Assembly: GCA_018694115.1 (NCBI GenBank)
Contig: JABHNB010000015.1
Location: forward strand, 1-64,000
Reading direction: 5' to 3'
Origin: an archaeon
GTDB lineage: Archaea > Nanobdellota > Nanobdellia > Pacearchaeales > GW2011-AR1
Length of the DNA stretch: 64,000 nucleotides
This document shows positions 25,812-33,591 of this stretch, piece after piece; the stretch's first letter is position 1, and each line of letters begins with the position of its first letter. The notes beneath the pieces were generated by a model. It did no database searches, had not been told where the DNA came from, and was given only the letters and a program-made list of their open reading frames with translations. The translations under genes were made by a program, and so were the position numbers.

Positions 25812-26612
25812 TTAGGAGATGATCCCTGCATCCTTTTCTAGTTTTTTCAGGGCAGTATCTAATCTTCGATAGTCTTTTGGAGGCGTAGTTGCCTTTTCAT
25901 TTTCTAGTTTAATCCTATCTTGTATTAGTTGGACCCTTCTCTTTGATTCTTGTATTCCCAATATTTCCTCTACCTTGGTTCTCTGAAAGAATCTTTTAAC
26001 AGTTCCATCAAATATTAGCATTAGCAATGCAAGTCCTGCCGCCACGAGGTAGATGAATCCAAAGTCTCCTATATCATCCATTCTTGTAAACCAGAGTGCT
26101 GTAAAGATTGTCGCGAAGAAAATCCAAGAGATTTTCCTGTAGGTTGCCCTCCAGTCCATAGTTATTATGACGAAGACTACGAATGGAAGTCCTGCCGTTA
26201 GTGCAATTCCGAGTACAGAATATGGAAGAAGAACTGTTCTTACTGCCCAATCGTTTACAAATATTCTTATGGATAAAACTGTAGCACTAATACTAACAAT
26301 AATTCTTACCCATGTATGGGCTGCGAAAAAATCAACTCTTTCTAGTGCTGCCCATAAAATTGAGAAGATTAATATCATGAATAAAACTTTTGCAGTAAAT
26401 AATTCTCCTCCTCCTGCAATTCCGGCCTTATCAACATCTCCAACCATTGCCTCAAGTAGGGGTTTGACTAATTCGAATGCTGCTTTTCCAACTTCCTGAA
26501 TTTTTATTACTGCATCATTTATTGGTTGGGCAGAAGCTAAGTTTATTGATAATGCAAATAGAAATGTAGTTAATATTACTAATGATAGAACTCTTTTTGT
26601 ACTCTTTTTCAT
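25812..26612 (-). CDS. exported multi-pass membrane protein of the cluster
   Basis: A signal peptide (ending LASAQ), a short helical ectodomain, a glycine-rich GIAGGGELF loop, about six membrane helices and a C-terminal coiled coil (about 205-266). Clear paralogue of 25003 and more distantly of 24085 and 23221. No enzymatic motif; a structural or channel-like role is possible but unproven. Confidence 0.7.
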   Translation of the reverse strand: MKKSTKRVLSLVILTTFLFALSINLASAQPINDAVIKIQEVGKAAFELVKPLLEAMVGDVDKAGIAGGGELFTAKVLFMILIFSILWAALERVDFFAAHTWVRIIVSISATVLSIRIFVNDWAVRTVLLPYSVLGIALTAGLPFVVFVIITMDWRATYRKISWIFFATIFTALWFTRMDDIGDFGFIYLVAAGLALLMLIFDGTVKRFFQRTKVEEILGIQESKRRVQLIQDRIKLENEKATTPPKDYRRLDTALKKLEKDAGIIS

Positions 26613-26651
26613 GTTGATTTTAGTGTGTTGTTATTTATAAGTATTTAGCTT

Positions 26652-26906
26652 TTAGTTGCTCCTTCGATATCCCACGATTTCTTTTCCCTCGTAGATTGGA
26701 ACTTCAACTGATTTTTGTTTTCTTCTTCCGCCTTCGCCCATCATCGTTAATCCGATTCCCACTACAATAATAACTATTCCTCCAATTGTTACAAATATTG
26801 GATTGAAGTTTTGGAGGATTGGGAGGTCAAATTGAAGAAGGCCGAAGCTTATTGCCATGATTGCAAGACCCACTATGGATACTATATATCCCACCAACTT
26901 TTTCAT
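26652..26906 (-). CDS. small two-helix membrane protein
   Basis: The start is placed at MKKLVGYIV (26906), since TTTATAAAC lies 25 bp upstream; the tracked ORF is 21 codons longer and would include the promoter. It is 84 residues with two membrane helices and a basic C-terminal tail (GEGGRRKQKSVEVPIYEGKE). Not recognised. Confidence 0.65.
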   Translation of the reverse strand: MKKLVGYIVSIVGLAIMAISFGLLQFDLPILQNFNPIFVTIGGIVIIVVGIGLTMMGEGGRRKQKSVEVPIYEGKEIVGYRRSN

Positions 26907-26984
26907 GTTTCTTATTAGTATATAATGTTTATAAATATTCTGTAGTGACAAAACATTTATTAAGACCATGATATACGAGTTTTT

Positions 26985-27170
26985 ATGAATAAATTCGCAG
27001 AAATTTTGTTCGGACTAATCTTGTTGGTTGTGCCTATTTATGCATGGATCGTCGACTTTTGGGGAGTCGGTTCAGCAGCAACGGCGTTCTTCAAGGGCGG
27101 TTTAGTTTGGTTATTGATCCTTATAGGGGCTTTATTCCTCCTTTTGGGAATCAGTGATCTGAAAGGATAG
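26985..27170 (+). CDS. small two-helix membrane protein
   Basis: A 61-residue protein made of two hydrophobic helices joined by a short loop, ending SDLKG. Small proteins like this are common in DPANN genomes as I recall. Function unknown. Confidence 0.6.
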   Translation: MNKFAEILFGLILLVVPIYAWIVDFWGVGSAATAFFKGGLVWLLILIGALFLLLGISDLKG

Positions 27171-27248
27171 TTTTGATAACATAAATTATTATAACTCTTA
27201 GTTGTTACTCGAAACGTTTATATAGCTATAGTTTATTATATAGTTACT

Positions 27249-27482
27249 ATGGTAACTACAATTCAAATAAGTAATCCCCTCTTAGAGCAACTTAAGCAAA
27301 TGAAAATTCATGATAAAGAAAGTTATGAAGAAATAATTTGGGATATGGTTGAAGATAGGATGGAATTATCTGAAGAAACAAAGCAAGCTATAAAAGATTA
27401 TGAAAAAGATGTTAAGGCTGGAAACTGGGACAACTTCACAGGTCATGAGGATTTGAAAAAGGAGTTGGGGATAAATGTATGA
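27249..27482 (+). CDS. antitoxin of RelE-type pair 2
   Basis: A 77-residue protein starting MVTTIQISNPLLEQLKQMKIHDKESYEEII, homologous to the antitoxin at 20970, with an acidic C-terminal tail ending ELGINV. It overlaps the toxin gene by 8 nt. A TATA-like TTTATATAG and CTATAG motifs precede the ATG. Likely an autorepressing antitoxin. Confidence 0.8.
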   Translation: MVTTIQISNPLLEQLKQMKIHDKESYEEIIWDMVEDRMELSEETKQAIKDYEKDVKAGNWDNFTGHEDLKKELGINV

Positions 27483-27729
27483 AATTATTTATCATAAATT
27501 AGCAAAAAAACAACTTAAGAAACTTCCAAAGGAAATACAAATAAGAATTCTAAAAACAATAGAAAGGATAAGGGTTCGGCCGCATCATTTTATAAAGAGT
27601 TTATCTGGATCAAAATATCATTCCCTAAGATCTGGAGATTATCGAATTATTTTGGATATTCAAAATAAAAAATTGATTATTTTCGTTGTAGAATTGGGTT
27701 TAAGGAAAAAGATATATAAGAATGTATAA
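27475..27729 (+). CDS. RelE/ParE-superfamily toxin 2
   Basis: An 84-residue protein, YHKLAKKQLKKLPKEIQIRIL then LSGSKYHSLRSGDYRIILDI and a final LRKKIYK. It is the RelE fold and related to the toxin at 21223. Probably a ribosome-dependent mRNA interferase. Two pairs of the same type in 7 kb suggest duplication. Confidence 0.85.
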   Translation: MYEIIYHKLAKKQLKKLPKEIQIRILKTIERIRVRPHHFIKSLSGSKYHSLRSGDYRIILDIQNKKLIIFVVELGLRKKIYKNV

Positions 27730-27761
27730 ATGAATAAATACTCGGATTGTTACTCTATTAT

Positions 27762-28961
27762 ATGGACTCACTGTGTATTCGATGTAAGGGGAAGGGATTG
27801 TGTGGGAAACCATGCAAGATTCTTAGCAGATTTATGGATAGTGCCCCAAAGGTGAAATTGCATTTTTCTGGGAAGAGTGCTCCTGAGCTTTTTGTGGGGC
27901 GGGTTGGTTATCCCCATATAAATTCGGGGATCCTTGCCCCGAGCGACAATGATGAGATTTCTAATTTTGCAACAGCTGAAGAGTGGTCTAAGAATAATTT
28001 TTCTATTGAGAATGTTCTGCGTCTTAGGGGACAGTTAATTTATGGGCGAGGATTGTCCCATGTTAAATCTACAAATCAACTGAAAAAGGTGACTCAAGAA
28101 TTGGCATTGAGTTCTAAGCCGGTATCTACTGAGTTTTTTCTTAAGAAGAAACCAATCTTGAGTCTTAGTTCAAGCTCAGTTTTTAGGCCGATGACAAATC
28201 CTGCTCCGATAAAGAGGGTCCTTCTTGGGGAAAATGTTAAGGTTGAGAAAAAGATTGACTATCTTACCTCGGATTATGATATTAAATCTATGACTGCCTT
28301 GAAAGAACTTTATGGTTCGGGGGTTAGGGTTGATCATCTCCAAAAATTATTATCTGTTGGAATGCTGGGGGCGAAGATTGCCCGGAGAATGGTCCCTACC
28401 CGTTGGTCGATTACTGCAGTGGATGATACAATTTCTAAACAGTTGCTTAAGAAAATCAGATATTATCCTGAACTGAATGAGATTCTTCTTTTTTCTGGAA
28501 ATTTTGTTGGAAATTATATTGAAGTTTTGTTATTGCCTGGAAGACTTTCATTTGAGGCACTTGAAGGATGGTTGGCCGGGAATTTTTATGCCGGAGCTGA
28601 AACTAAGATCGGGCAAGATTATGAGGGATTTCATGATCGGAAGAGTTATGCTTCAAATATAACTGGAGGTTATTATGCAATGAGGCTTCCGGTATGCGAA
28701 TATCTTGATAAGATCGGGAGGCAGGCGACGATTTTGGTTCTTCGTGAGATTAGAAAGGAATATTATGCACCACTGGGAGTTGGGATTGTTCGGGAGTGTA
28801 CTCGTCGAGCAATGCGGAGTGTGCCTAGGAAGGTTGAGAGTATTGATGAGGCCTTTAATTTCATGAAGACTCGATTGAAAATCTCTGTTGACGATTTAAA
28901 AAACAGGTCGTGGGTTTTGGAGAATTATGGAAAGCAGAAGGGGCTTAGTGAATATTATTAG
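27762..28961 (+). CDS. nreA: DNA repair protein NreA
   Basis: The start is placed at ATG 27762 (MDSLCIRCKG). The N-terminus carries a CxxCx4CxxxC zinc motif (CIRCKGKGLCGKPC), then the COG1602 core, and a C-terminal PIP-like box QKGLSEYY. NreA works with PCNA in archaeal DNA repair. Length about 399 is normal. It overlaps the NrtR-like gene tail to tail by 4 nt. Together with PolB and FEN1, it makes a third PCNA client in this window. Confidence 0.88.
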   Translation: MDSLCIRCKGKGLCGKPCKILSRFMDSAPKVKLHFSGKSAPELFVGRVGYPHINSGILAPSDNDEISNFATAEEWSKNNFSIENVLRLRGQLIYGRGLSHVKSTNQLKKVTQELALSSKPVSTEFFLKKKPILSLSSSSVFRPMTNPAPIKRVLLGENVKVEKKIDYLTSDYDIKSMTALKELYGSGVRVDHLQKLLSVGMLGAKIARRMVPTRWSITAVDDTISKQLLKKIRYYPELNEILLFSGNFVGNYIEVLLLPGRLSFEALEGWLAGNFYAGAETKIGQDYEGFHDRKSYASNITGGYYAMRLPVCEYLDKIGRQATILVLREIRKEYYAPLGVGIVRECTRRAMRSVPRKVESIDEAFNFMKTRLKISVDDLKNRSWVLENYGKQKGLSEYY

Positions 28962-29626
28962 ATCATCTTTATGATATCGCCGATTTTTCCGGTAAATTTG
29001 TAAAGGTGTGCTGGTCTGAATGAAACTCCTTCTTGGAATTCTTGTGTTTCTTTTACTATGTCTAAGGATAGGATCTTTTTTCTGAAGTTTCTTTTATCGA
29101 ATTTCTTGTCGAAAATAGTTTCATAGATTTTTTGTAATTGAGTTAGCGAGAATTTTTTTGGAAGTATTGAGAATGCTATTGTAGTATATTCGAATTTCCA
29201 TCTGAGTCTCTGAATTGCGTAATCAAGAATTTTTTTATGGTCAAATGCAAGTTTGGGTAGGGATTTTACCGGAAACCATTTTACTTCCTCTGCTTCGGGA
29301 GAAGTAGAGAGTTTTGTGTCATTAGGATTAATGAGGGCAAAATATGCTATGGAGATAACTCTCCCCCTAGGATCTCTTTTAGGATCTCCGAAAGTATAAA
29401 GCTGTTCTAGATATTTTGCATCAACTCCTGTCTTTTCTTTTAGCTTTTTCTTTGCGGTATCTTCTATTGAATCTTTGATGTCTACAAATCCTCCCGGGAC
29501 GGTCCATGATCTCTTAAATGGTTCAATTCCTCTTTTGATAAGTAGTACATTTAATTCATTGTTCTTAATTGCGAAAATTATTACATCTGTTGTTACGGAG
29601 GGCTGTTTGTAGTCTGTTAGTTTCAT
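28958..29626 (-). CDS. NrtR-like regulator: degenerate Nudix domain plus winged helix
   Basis: The N-terminal Nudix fold (about 1-140, SWTVPGGFVDIKDS) is joined to a C-terminal winged helix (about 145-215, FSLTQLQKIYETIF and KRNFRKKI). This is the layout of NrtR, the bacterial repressor of NAD genes that senses ADP-ribose. The Nudix box lacks its catalytic residues: E-x7-REUxEE becomes D-x7-KKLKEK, so it should bind but not cleave. It is divergent from pncC and next to the NAD salvage operon. Inference: regulator of NAD salvage. Confidence 0.8.
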   Translation of the reverse strand: MKLTDYKQPSVTTDVIIFAIKNNELNVLLIKRGIEPFKRSWTVPGGFVDIKDSIEDTAKKKLKEKTGVDAKYLEQLYTFGDPKRDPRGRVISIAYFALINPNDTKLSTSPEAEEVKWFPVKSLPKLAFDHKKILDYAIQRLRWKFEYTTIAFSILPKKFSLTQLQKIYETIFDKKFDKRNFRKKILSLDIVKETQEFQEGVSFRPAHLYKFTGKIGDIIKMI

Positions 29627-29627
29627 G

Positions 29628-29656
29628 GTGTAGTGAACACAATAAGGTATTTAAGC
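29628..29656. promoter_or_regulatory. shared divergent promoter of nrtR-like and pncC genes
   Basis: The two ATGs (29626 minus, 29677 plus) are both about 25 bp from one near-palindromic TATA-like core, TATTTAAG forward and CTTAAATA reverse, at about 29649-29656. Between it and the regulator ATG lies GTGT-AGTGA-ACAC (29628-29640), a possible operator with the same GTGT/ACAC half-sites as the pncB palindrome. Confidence 0.55.
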
Positions 29657-29676
29657 TTTGTTTTATTTGGGGCATT

Positions 29677-30159
29677 ATGGGAAATGAGGCTGCAAAAATG
29701 ATTGGGGAGTTATTGAAATCTCGTGGAGAGAGAATTGCAGTTGCGGAGAGCATTAGCGCAGGAAACATCCAGGCAGCTCTTTCTTCAAATTCTGGGGCTT
29801 CGGATTATTTTGAGGGTGGAATTACTGCATATAGCTTGAGACAAAAAGTTAATTTGTTGGGGATTGATGAGCAGAAAGCCAGGGAAGTTAATTGCGTTTC
29901 TCAGGATATTGCTAGAGATATGGCGGTGGCAGTTTCTTTGAAGTTTGGTACTGATTATGGAATTGGAACTACTGGTTATGCAGAACCTTGGGGGGAGATT
30001 AAGGTGCCCCATGCGTATTATTCAATTGCTCACGGAGGAATTGCCTTTCGTGGTGGCTGTATTGATGGAACGGGGCTAAGTCGCGAATCAATGCAAATTA
30101 AAGTTTCTAATGTGGTTCTTAAGGATCTTCTTTATCATTTGGATCTGTGGATCCGTTAG
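29677..30159 (+). CDS. pncC: NMN amidase PncC / CinA C-terminal domain
   Basis: The start is placed at MGNEAAKMI (29677); the tracked ORF begins inside the divergent gene. The CinA C-terminal pattern is visible: VAESISAGNIQAAL (usual AESCTGG), ASDYFEGGITAYS, YGIGTTGYAEP (usual GIAGP). It deamidates nicotinamide mononucleotide to nicotinate mononucleotide, returning NMN to NAD synthesis. At 160 residues it matches the stand-alone family. Replacement of CTGG by ISAG is a small deviation. It belongs with the adjacent NAD salvage genes. Confidence 0.82.
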   Translation: MGNEAAKMIGELLKSRGERIAVAESISAGNIQAALSSNSGASDYFEGGITAYSLRQKVNLLGIDEQKAREVNCVSQDIARDMAVAVSLKFGTDYGIGTTGYAEPWGEIKVPHAYYSIAHGGIAFRGGCIDGTGLSRESMQIKVSNVVLKDLLYHLDLWIR

Positions 30160-30171
30160 TTTTCTTTAGAG

Positions 30172-31044
30172 TTATAATAAAACTGCGCCCTTAAATTGCC
30201 AGTCGTATCTTAAATGTCCGTCTGGGAAGAAAATAAGTTGTCTGAGATCTTTGCCTTCAGGTTTTATTGTTAGGCAATCTGAAAGACAAATGTTTTGTCC
30301 GTGAAGATCGTAAACAACTCCTCCGTGATCTAGGGTCATAAGCTTGTTTCCTTCTTCTTTTAGAAATGCGTCGATTTCCTCTAATTGTTTTCTTGTTAAT
30401 TGTCTCTTTTTAGTCCAGTTGAAGACTTCGATATCTTCTGATTCTTTTGGAGTTGTGACTCCCCTAACTGTAAGTTGTTCTACTCCCCATTCCTCAACTT
30501 TCTTAACTAACTCTTTTACTTCTTTTGCCGAGTCTATGTAGTCTTTTAGCATTATGCAACTAAGTCTAATTGAATATCCTAGCTTGTGAAGTTTATCGAT
30601 TACCTCTCCAAGTTCAATGTAGTCTGAGTGTGGCGTATAAATCTCCTTATTTCTTTTCTTGTCATAGTGGACCATAGAAATTGCGATTGTGTTTAAACCT
30701 AACTTTCTCCATTCTTTTAGATAGGGTTCGTATTTCTCAAATTGATTTCCAATTACTAATGCATTTGTTTGGATTTCAACTAATGGAAAATCAAATTTTT
30801 TCATGTGTTCTAGAAATTCAGTTATTTGATCTGGGTATAACAGGGGTTCTCCTTTTCCAGTTAGTAAGACTGTACTGACGTTATTTATTTGTGCTAATCT
30901 ACATGCTTTATCGAAGTTTAGCCAATTTACATCTTGTAGTTCGAAATTTAATCCTTGTTTTGGAGTCATCCTAGAAATACAATACGGGCAACTCGCGTTA
31001 CATGCTGCAGTTCCGACGACGATTGTGAATGTCTGTATTTTCAT
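30172..31044 (-). CDS. radical SAM protein in the NAD salvage operon
   Basis: A 290-residue radical SAM enzyme with the 4Fe-4S motif CNASCPYC (CxxxCxxC, about 15-22), a GKGEPLLYP loop (the GGEP-type SAM site) and a beta/alpha barrel of MoaA/NifB type. Further cysteines (CLSDC) near residue 250 could hold a second cluster or metal. The start overlaps nadD by 4 nt, so it is the last gene of the pncB-pncA-nadE-nudix-nadD run. The substrate is unknown; a pyridine nucleotide-related role is only suggested by context. Confidence 0.8.
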   Translation of the reverse strand: MKIQTFTIVVGTAACNASCPYCISRMTPKQGLNFELQDVNWLNFDKACRLAQINNVSTVLLTGKGEPLLYPDQITEFLEHMKKFDFPLVEIQTNALVIGNQFEKYEPYLKEWRKLGLNTIAISMVHYDKKRNKEIYTPHSDYIELGEVIDKLHKLGYSIRLSCIMLKDYIDSAKEVKELVKKVEEWGVEQLTVRGVTTPKESEDIEVFNWTKKRQLTRKQLEEIDAFLKEEGNKLMTLDHGGVVYDLHGQNICLSDCLTIKPEGKDLRQLIFFPDGHLRYDWQFKGAVLL

Positions 31045-31619
31045 TTGTAAAGTCCTTTTTGTTTAATAAGTTCTACAATATTTGAGGGAAGGAATTCCTT
31101 AAATGTCTTCCCATTCTTGATCCTTTCTCGAATTTCTGTTGAAGATGTGGAGTCTGGATTGGAGGTTATTGTTCCGGCAATTTTCATTCCGAATTCATTA
31201 GTTATTGGGTAGCCAGGTCTTTTGAATACAATGAATTCTATTTCATTTATGAGTTCTTCATATTTGTTCCATCGAGAAATTTGTGAAGGGATGTCGGATC
31301 CCACGATTAGAAAAAACTTGTGGGGATGAATTTCCTTTAATTTTTTTATTGTATCTATCATATAACTTTTTTCTTCGGATTGGAGTTCTATTTCTTCGAT
31401 TTTTGTATTGGGTATATGCTCTATTGAACGCTTTATCATTTCGACTCTTGTTGGTCCATCAACTAGATCTTTTCCGAAAGCATGATTCCCACAGGGGAGT
31501 GCCCAAATTTCATCAACAAGTCCATTTTTTAGAGTATCTTCAATTAGGCGAACGTGTTCTTTGTGAATTGGATTAAAACTTCCTCCGAGAATTCCGATCT
31601 TCTTTGATTCAGCGTCCAT
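31041..31619 (-). CDS. nadD: nicotinate mononucleotide adenylyltransferase, NadD-like
   Basis: Transfers AMP to NaMN to form deamido-NAD. Nucleotidyltransferase motifs are GGSFNPIHKEH (about 11-21) and STSSTEIRERI (about 160-170). This is closer to bacterial NadD than to the usual archaeal NMNAT. 192 residues is normal. It overlaps the Nudix gene by 11 nt and the radical SAM gene by 4 nt, so the three are translationally coupled. Confidence 0.87.
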   Translation of the reverse strand: MDAESKKIGILGGSFNPIHKEHVRLIEDTLKNGLVDEIWALPCGNHAFGKDLVDGPTRVEMIKRSIEHIPNTKIEEIELQSEEKSYMIDTIKKLKEIHPHKFFLIVGSDIPSQISRWNKYEELINEIEFIVFKRPGYPITNEFGMKIAGTITSNPDSTSSTEIRERIKNGKTFKEFLPSNIVELIKQKGLYK

Positions 31620-32043
31620 TTCTTTTTCTCCAGACTAGATAATCGTTTACCATGTCATTGTGGTCGAATGCAAGTTTTGGTATTTCGTCTAGTGAGAACC
31701 ATTCTACTTCTTTTGCATCGTCTCTTGGTTTTGCTATTCCTGAATATCTGCTTGCGATGTAGGTATGGGAGATTACGTGTCCACGTGGATCACGATCTGG
31801 GCTAGAATAATTATTTAATAGGATTAGGTCTTTCTCTTTTGCAATTAAACATGTTTCTTCTCCAAGTTCCCTGCAGGCTGCATGTTCAAGAGTTTCTTTT
31901 CCACAATCAAGATATCCTCCAGGTAATGCCCATTCTCCATTGGCTTCTTCTCCTCCTCGCTTAATTAGGAGGATTCTTTCCAAATTATCTTCTACAATCA
32001 CATCGACTGTTGCTGCTGGGTTAATGAATTCAACTTCGTGCAT
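31609..32043 (-). CDS. Nudix hydrolase, probable ADP-ribose pyrophosphatase
   Basis: A 144-residue Nudix protein with an intact box GGYLDCGKETLEHAACRELGEE (residues G, E, RE and EE present), except cysteine where glycine is usual after EET. Within an NAD operon, the likely substrate is ADP-ribose or a related NAD breakdown product. It starts 5 nt after nadE and overlaps nadD. Contrast with the catalytically degenerate Nudix domain of the regulator at 28958. Confidence 0.83.
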   Translation of the reverse strand: MHEVEFINPAATVDVIVEDNLERILLIKRGGEEANGEWALPGGYLDCGKETLEHAACRELGEETCLIAKEKDLILLNNYSSPDRDPRGHVISHTYIASRYSGIAKPRDDAKEVEWFSLDEIPKLAFDHNDMVNDYLVWRKRNGR

Positions 32044-32048
32044 TTTCC

Positions 32049-32903
32049 TTATACTCCGTTAATTTCATTTTCCTTGTAGGATAGATTTACTTTTCCTACG
32101 GGGGGAACCTTTCTTTTGTGTTCGTTTATTTTGTGTCTATGTGATACATCCTCTATGATTCTTCTTTCAAAACCTGTGATTTGTTGAATTTGTTCTGCGT
32201 CATACCCTTGATCAAAACCGTTTTGAACTATTTCTGCTTGGTCGTAGGTATATCCTAGATCTCCTTCATCAGTTTGGCCTTGACATAATCCTGCAGTTGG
32301 TACTCGGCCTACAAGATCTTCGGGGGCCCCAAGGTGTTTTGCTAATTCCCTAACCAATCTTTTTGGCAGATTTCCTAGTATGTTGTTATCTACTGCTCCG
32401 TCTCCTCGTTTTGTAAAATAACCCAATACATAATCTTCATCTCGATTTCCAGTTCCCATAACTCTGCAATTTTTGGCTGCGGCAATTCTGCTTAAGATAA
32501 CTGCCCTTGTTTCGGAGTATAAGTTTCCTTTATCAAATTCATTATCTATTTCTGGGAACTGATTAATGAATGCCTCGGCGATTGGCTCAATTGGAATTGT
32601 TATGTCCTTTATTCCTAGGTTTTTTGCTACCTTTAAACCGTCTTGTTCATCACTGACGTGATTTGCTTTTGAGGGCATTATAATTCCAAATAATTTTAAT
32701 GGTTTTTCACCGGGATTGTTTTTGTTATATTTATCAAAGGCATATTTGCATAGGTATGCAACAGTTGTTGAATCGATTCCCCCACTTAATCCTAGAACTC
32801 CTCCGTCTGCTCCAGATCCTCTTGTGAATCTAATAATTTCTTCGGCAAGCTGATTTAATGCTTCTTTTGTTCCTTCTGTGAAATACGCTTTTTTTATTTT
32901 CAT
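32049..32903 (-). CDS. nadE: NAD synthetase
   Basis: Converts deamido-NAD to NAD. The start is set at MKIKKAYF (32903) because TTATAAAG lies 25 bp upstream; the tracked ORF is 23 codons longer and overlaps pncA. The N-type ATP pyrophosphatase loop LSGGIDSTT (about 40-48) is clear, as are GTGNRDED and the RVPTAGLCQGQTDE region. No glutaminase domain, so it is probably ammonia-dependent. The internal TATA box would let it be transcribed apart from pncB-pncA. Confidence 0.92.
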   Translation of the reverse strand: MKIKKAYFTEGTKEALNQLAEEIIRFTRGSGADGGVLGLSGGIDSTTVAYLCKYAFDKYNKNNPGEKPLKLFGIIMPSKANHVSDEQDGLKVAKNLGIKDITIPIEPIAEAFINQFPEIDNEFDKGNLYSETRAVILSRIAAAKNCRVMGTGNRDEDYVLGYFTKRGDGAVDNNILGNLPKRLVRELAKHLGAPEDLVGRVPTAGLCQGQTDEGDLGYTYDQAEIVQNGFDQGYDAEQIQQITGFERRIIEDVSHRHKINEHKRKVPPVGKVNLSYKENEINGV

Positions 32904-32940
32904 TTTATTGTAATTATTTCTCAATTTAACTTTATAATCG

Positions 32941-33591
32941 TTAGCTTCTCCATATTTTGCCTTCAAGAACATCTTTCAGGTTTACAAATTCAGCTCCTGC
33001 CCTTTCCATATCATTTACTGCTTTTTTTGTGTCTCCGGGATTGGCTTCTAATGCATATATTCCTTCATTTACGACATACGTTTGAATTCCATTTTTTTGC
33101 ATTCCCAAAACTGCGTCTTTAACGCACCAGTCAGTCAAAACTCCATAAACTACTGCTTCATCTATTTTTGCATAGTTCATGAATTCTCCAACTGCAGGAT
33201 TTGTGTGGATGTCATACATTTGTTTTTCGAAGAGGATTCCCCTTTGTTTGAGACCTTGCTTGAATATCTCTAGATCTATGTGTTCATCCAGATAGTGCGG
33301 ATGTATTATTCCTCCAAAATCTGTTTCCGGAATTTTTCTTAGGCCTTCTGTCCCCTTTTTTGTATGCATTGGAAATGGTCCTCCGTTTACAATTAATTCT
33401 ACTTCCCTATGGCTATATTCTGGAGTTCCAAAATGAACATCCATCCCCCCGACCAACATAATGCCGTTATCTTTTGCATATTGTGTTAATTGACCTAATG
33501 CTGGTCTAATTATTTCTACACCCTTAGCATACATTGGTGCTCCAAGATCCATAAAATCCTTTTGTGTTTCTACGTCGTAGAAGATTCTCAT
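32941..33591 (-). CDS. pncA: nicotinamidase
   Basis: Hydrolyses nicotinamide to nicotinate. Isochorismatase-fold features: catalytic aspartate in DVETQKDFM, metal-binding DVHFG...H, lysine region HTKKGTEG, and the nucleophile cysteine in LTDWCVKDAV (about residue 151). The start codon overlaps the pncB stop by 1 nt (TAATG), giving tight coupling. Normal length. Confidence 0.9.
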   Translation of the reverse strand: MRIFYDVETQKDFMDLGAPMYAKGVEIIRPALGQLTQYAKDNGIMLVGGMDVHFGTPEYSHREVELIVNGGPFPMHTKKGTEGLRKIPETDFGGIIHPHYLDEHIDLEIFKQGLKQRGILFEKQMYDIHTNPAVGEFMNYAKIDEAVVYGVLTDWCVKDAVLGMQKNGIQTYVVNEGIYALEANPGDTKKAVNDMERAGAEFVNLKDVLEGKIWRS

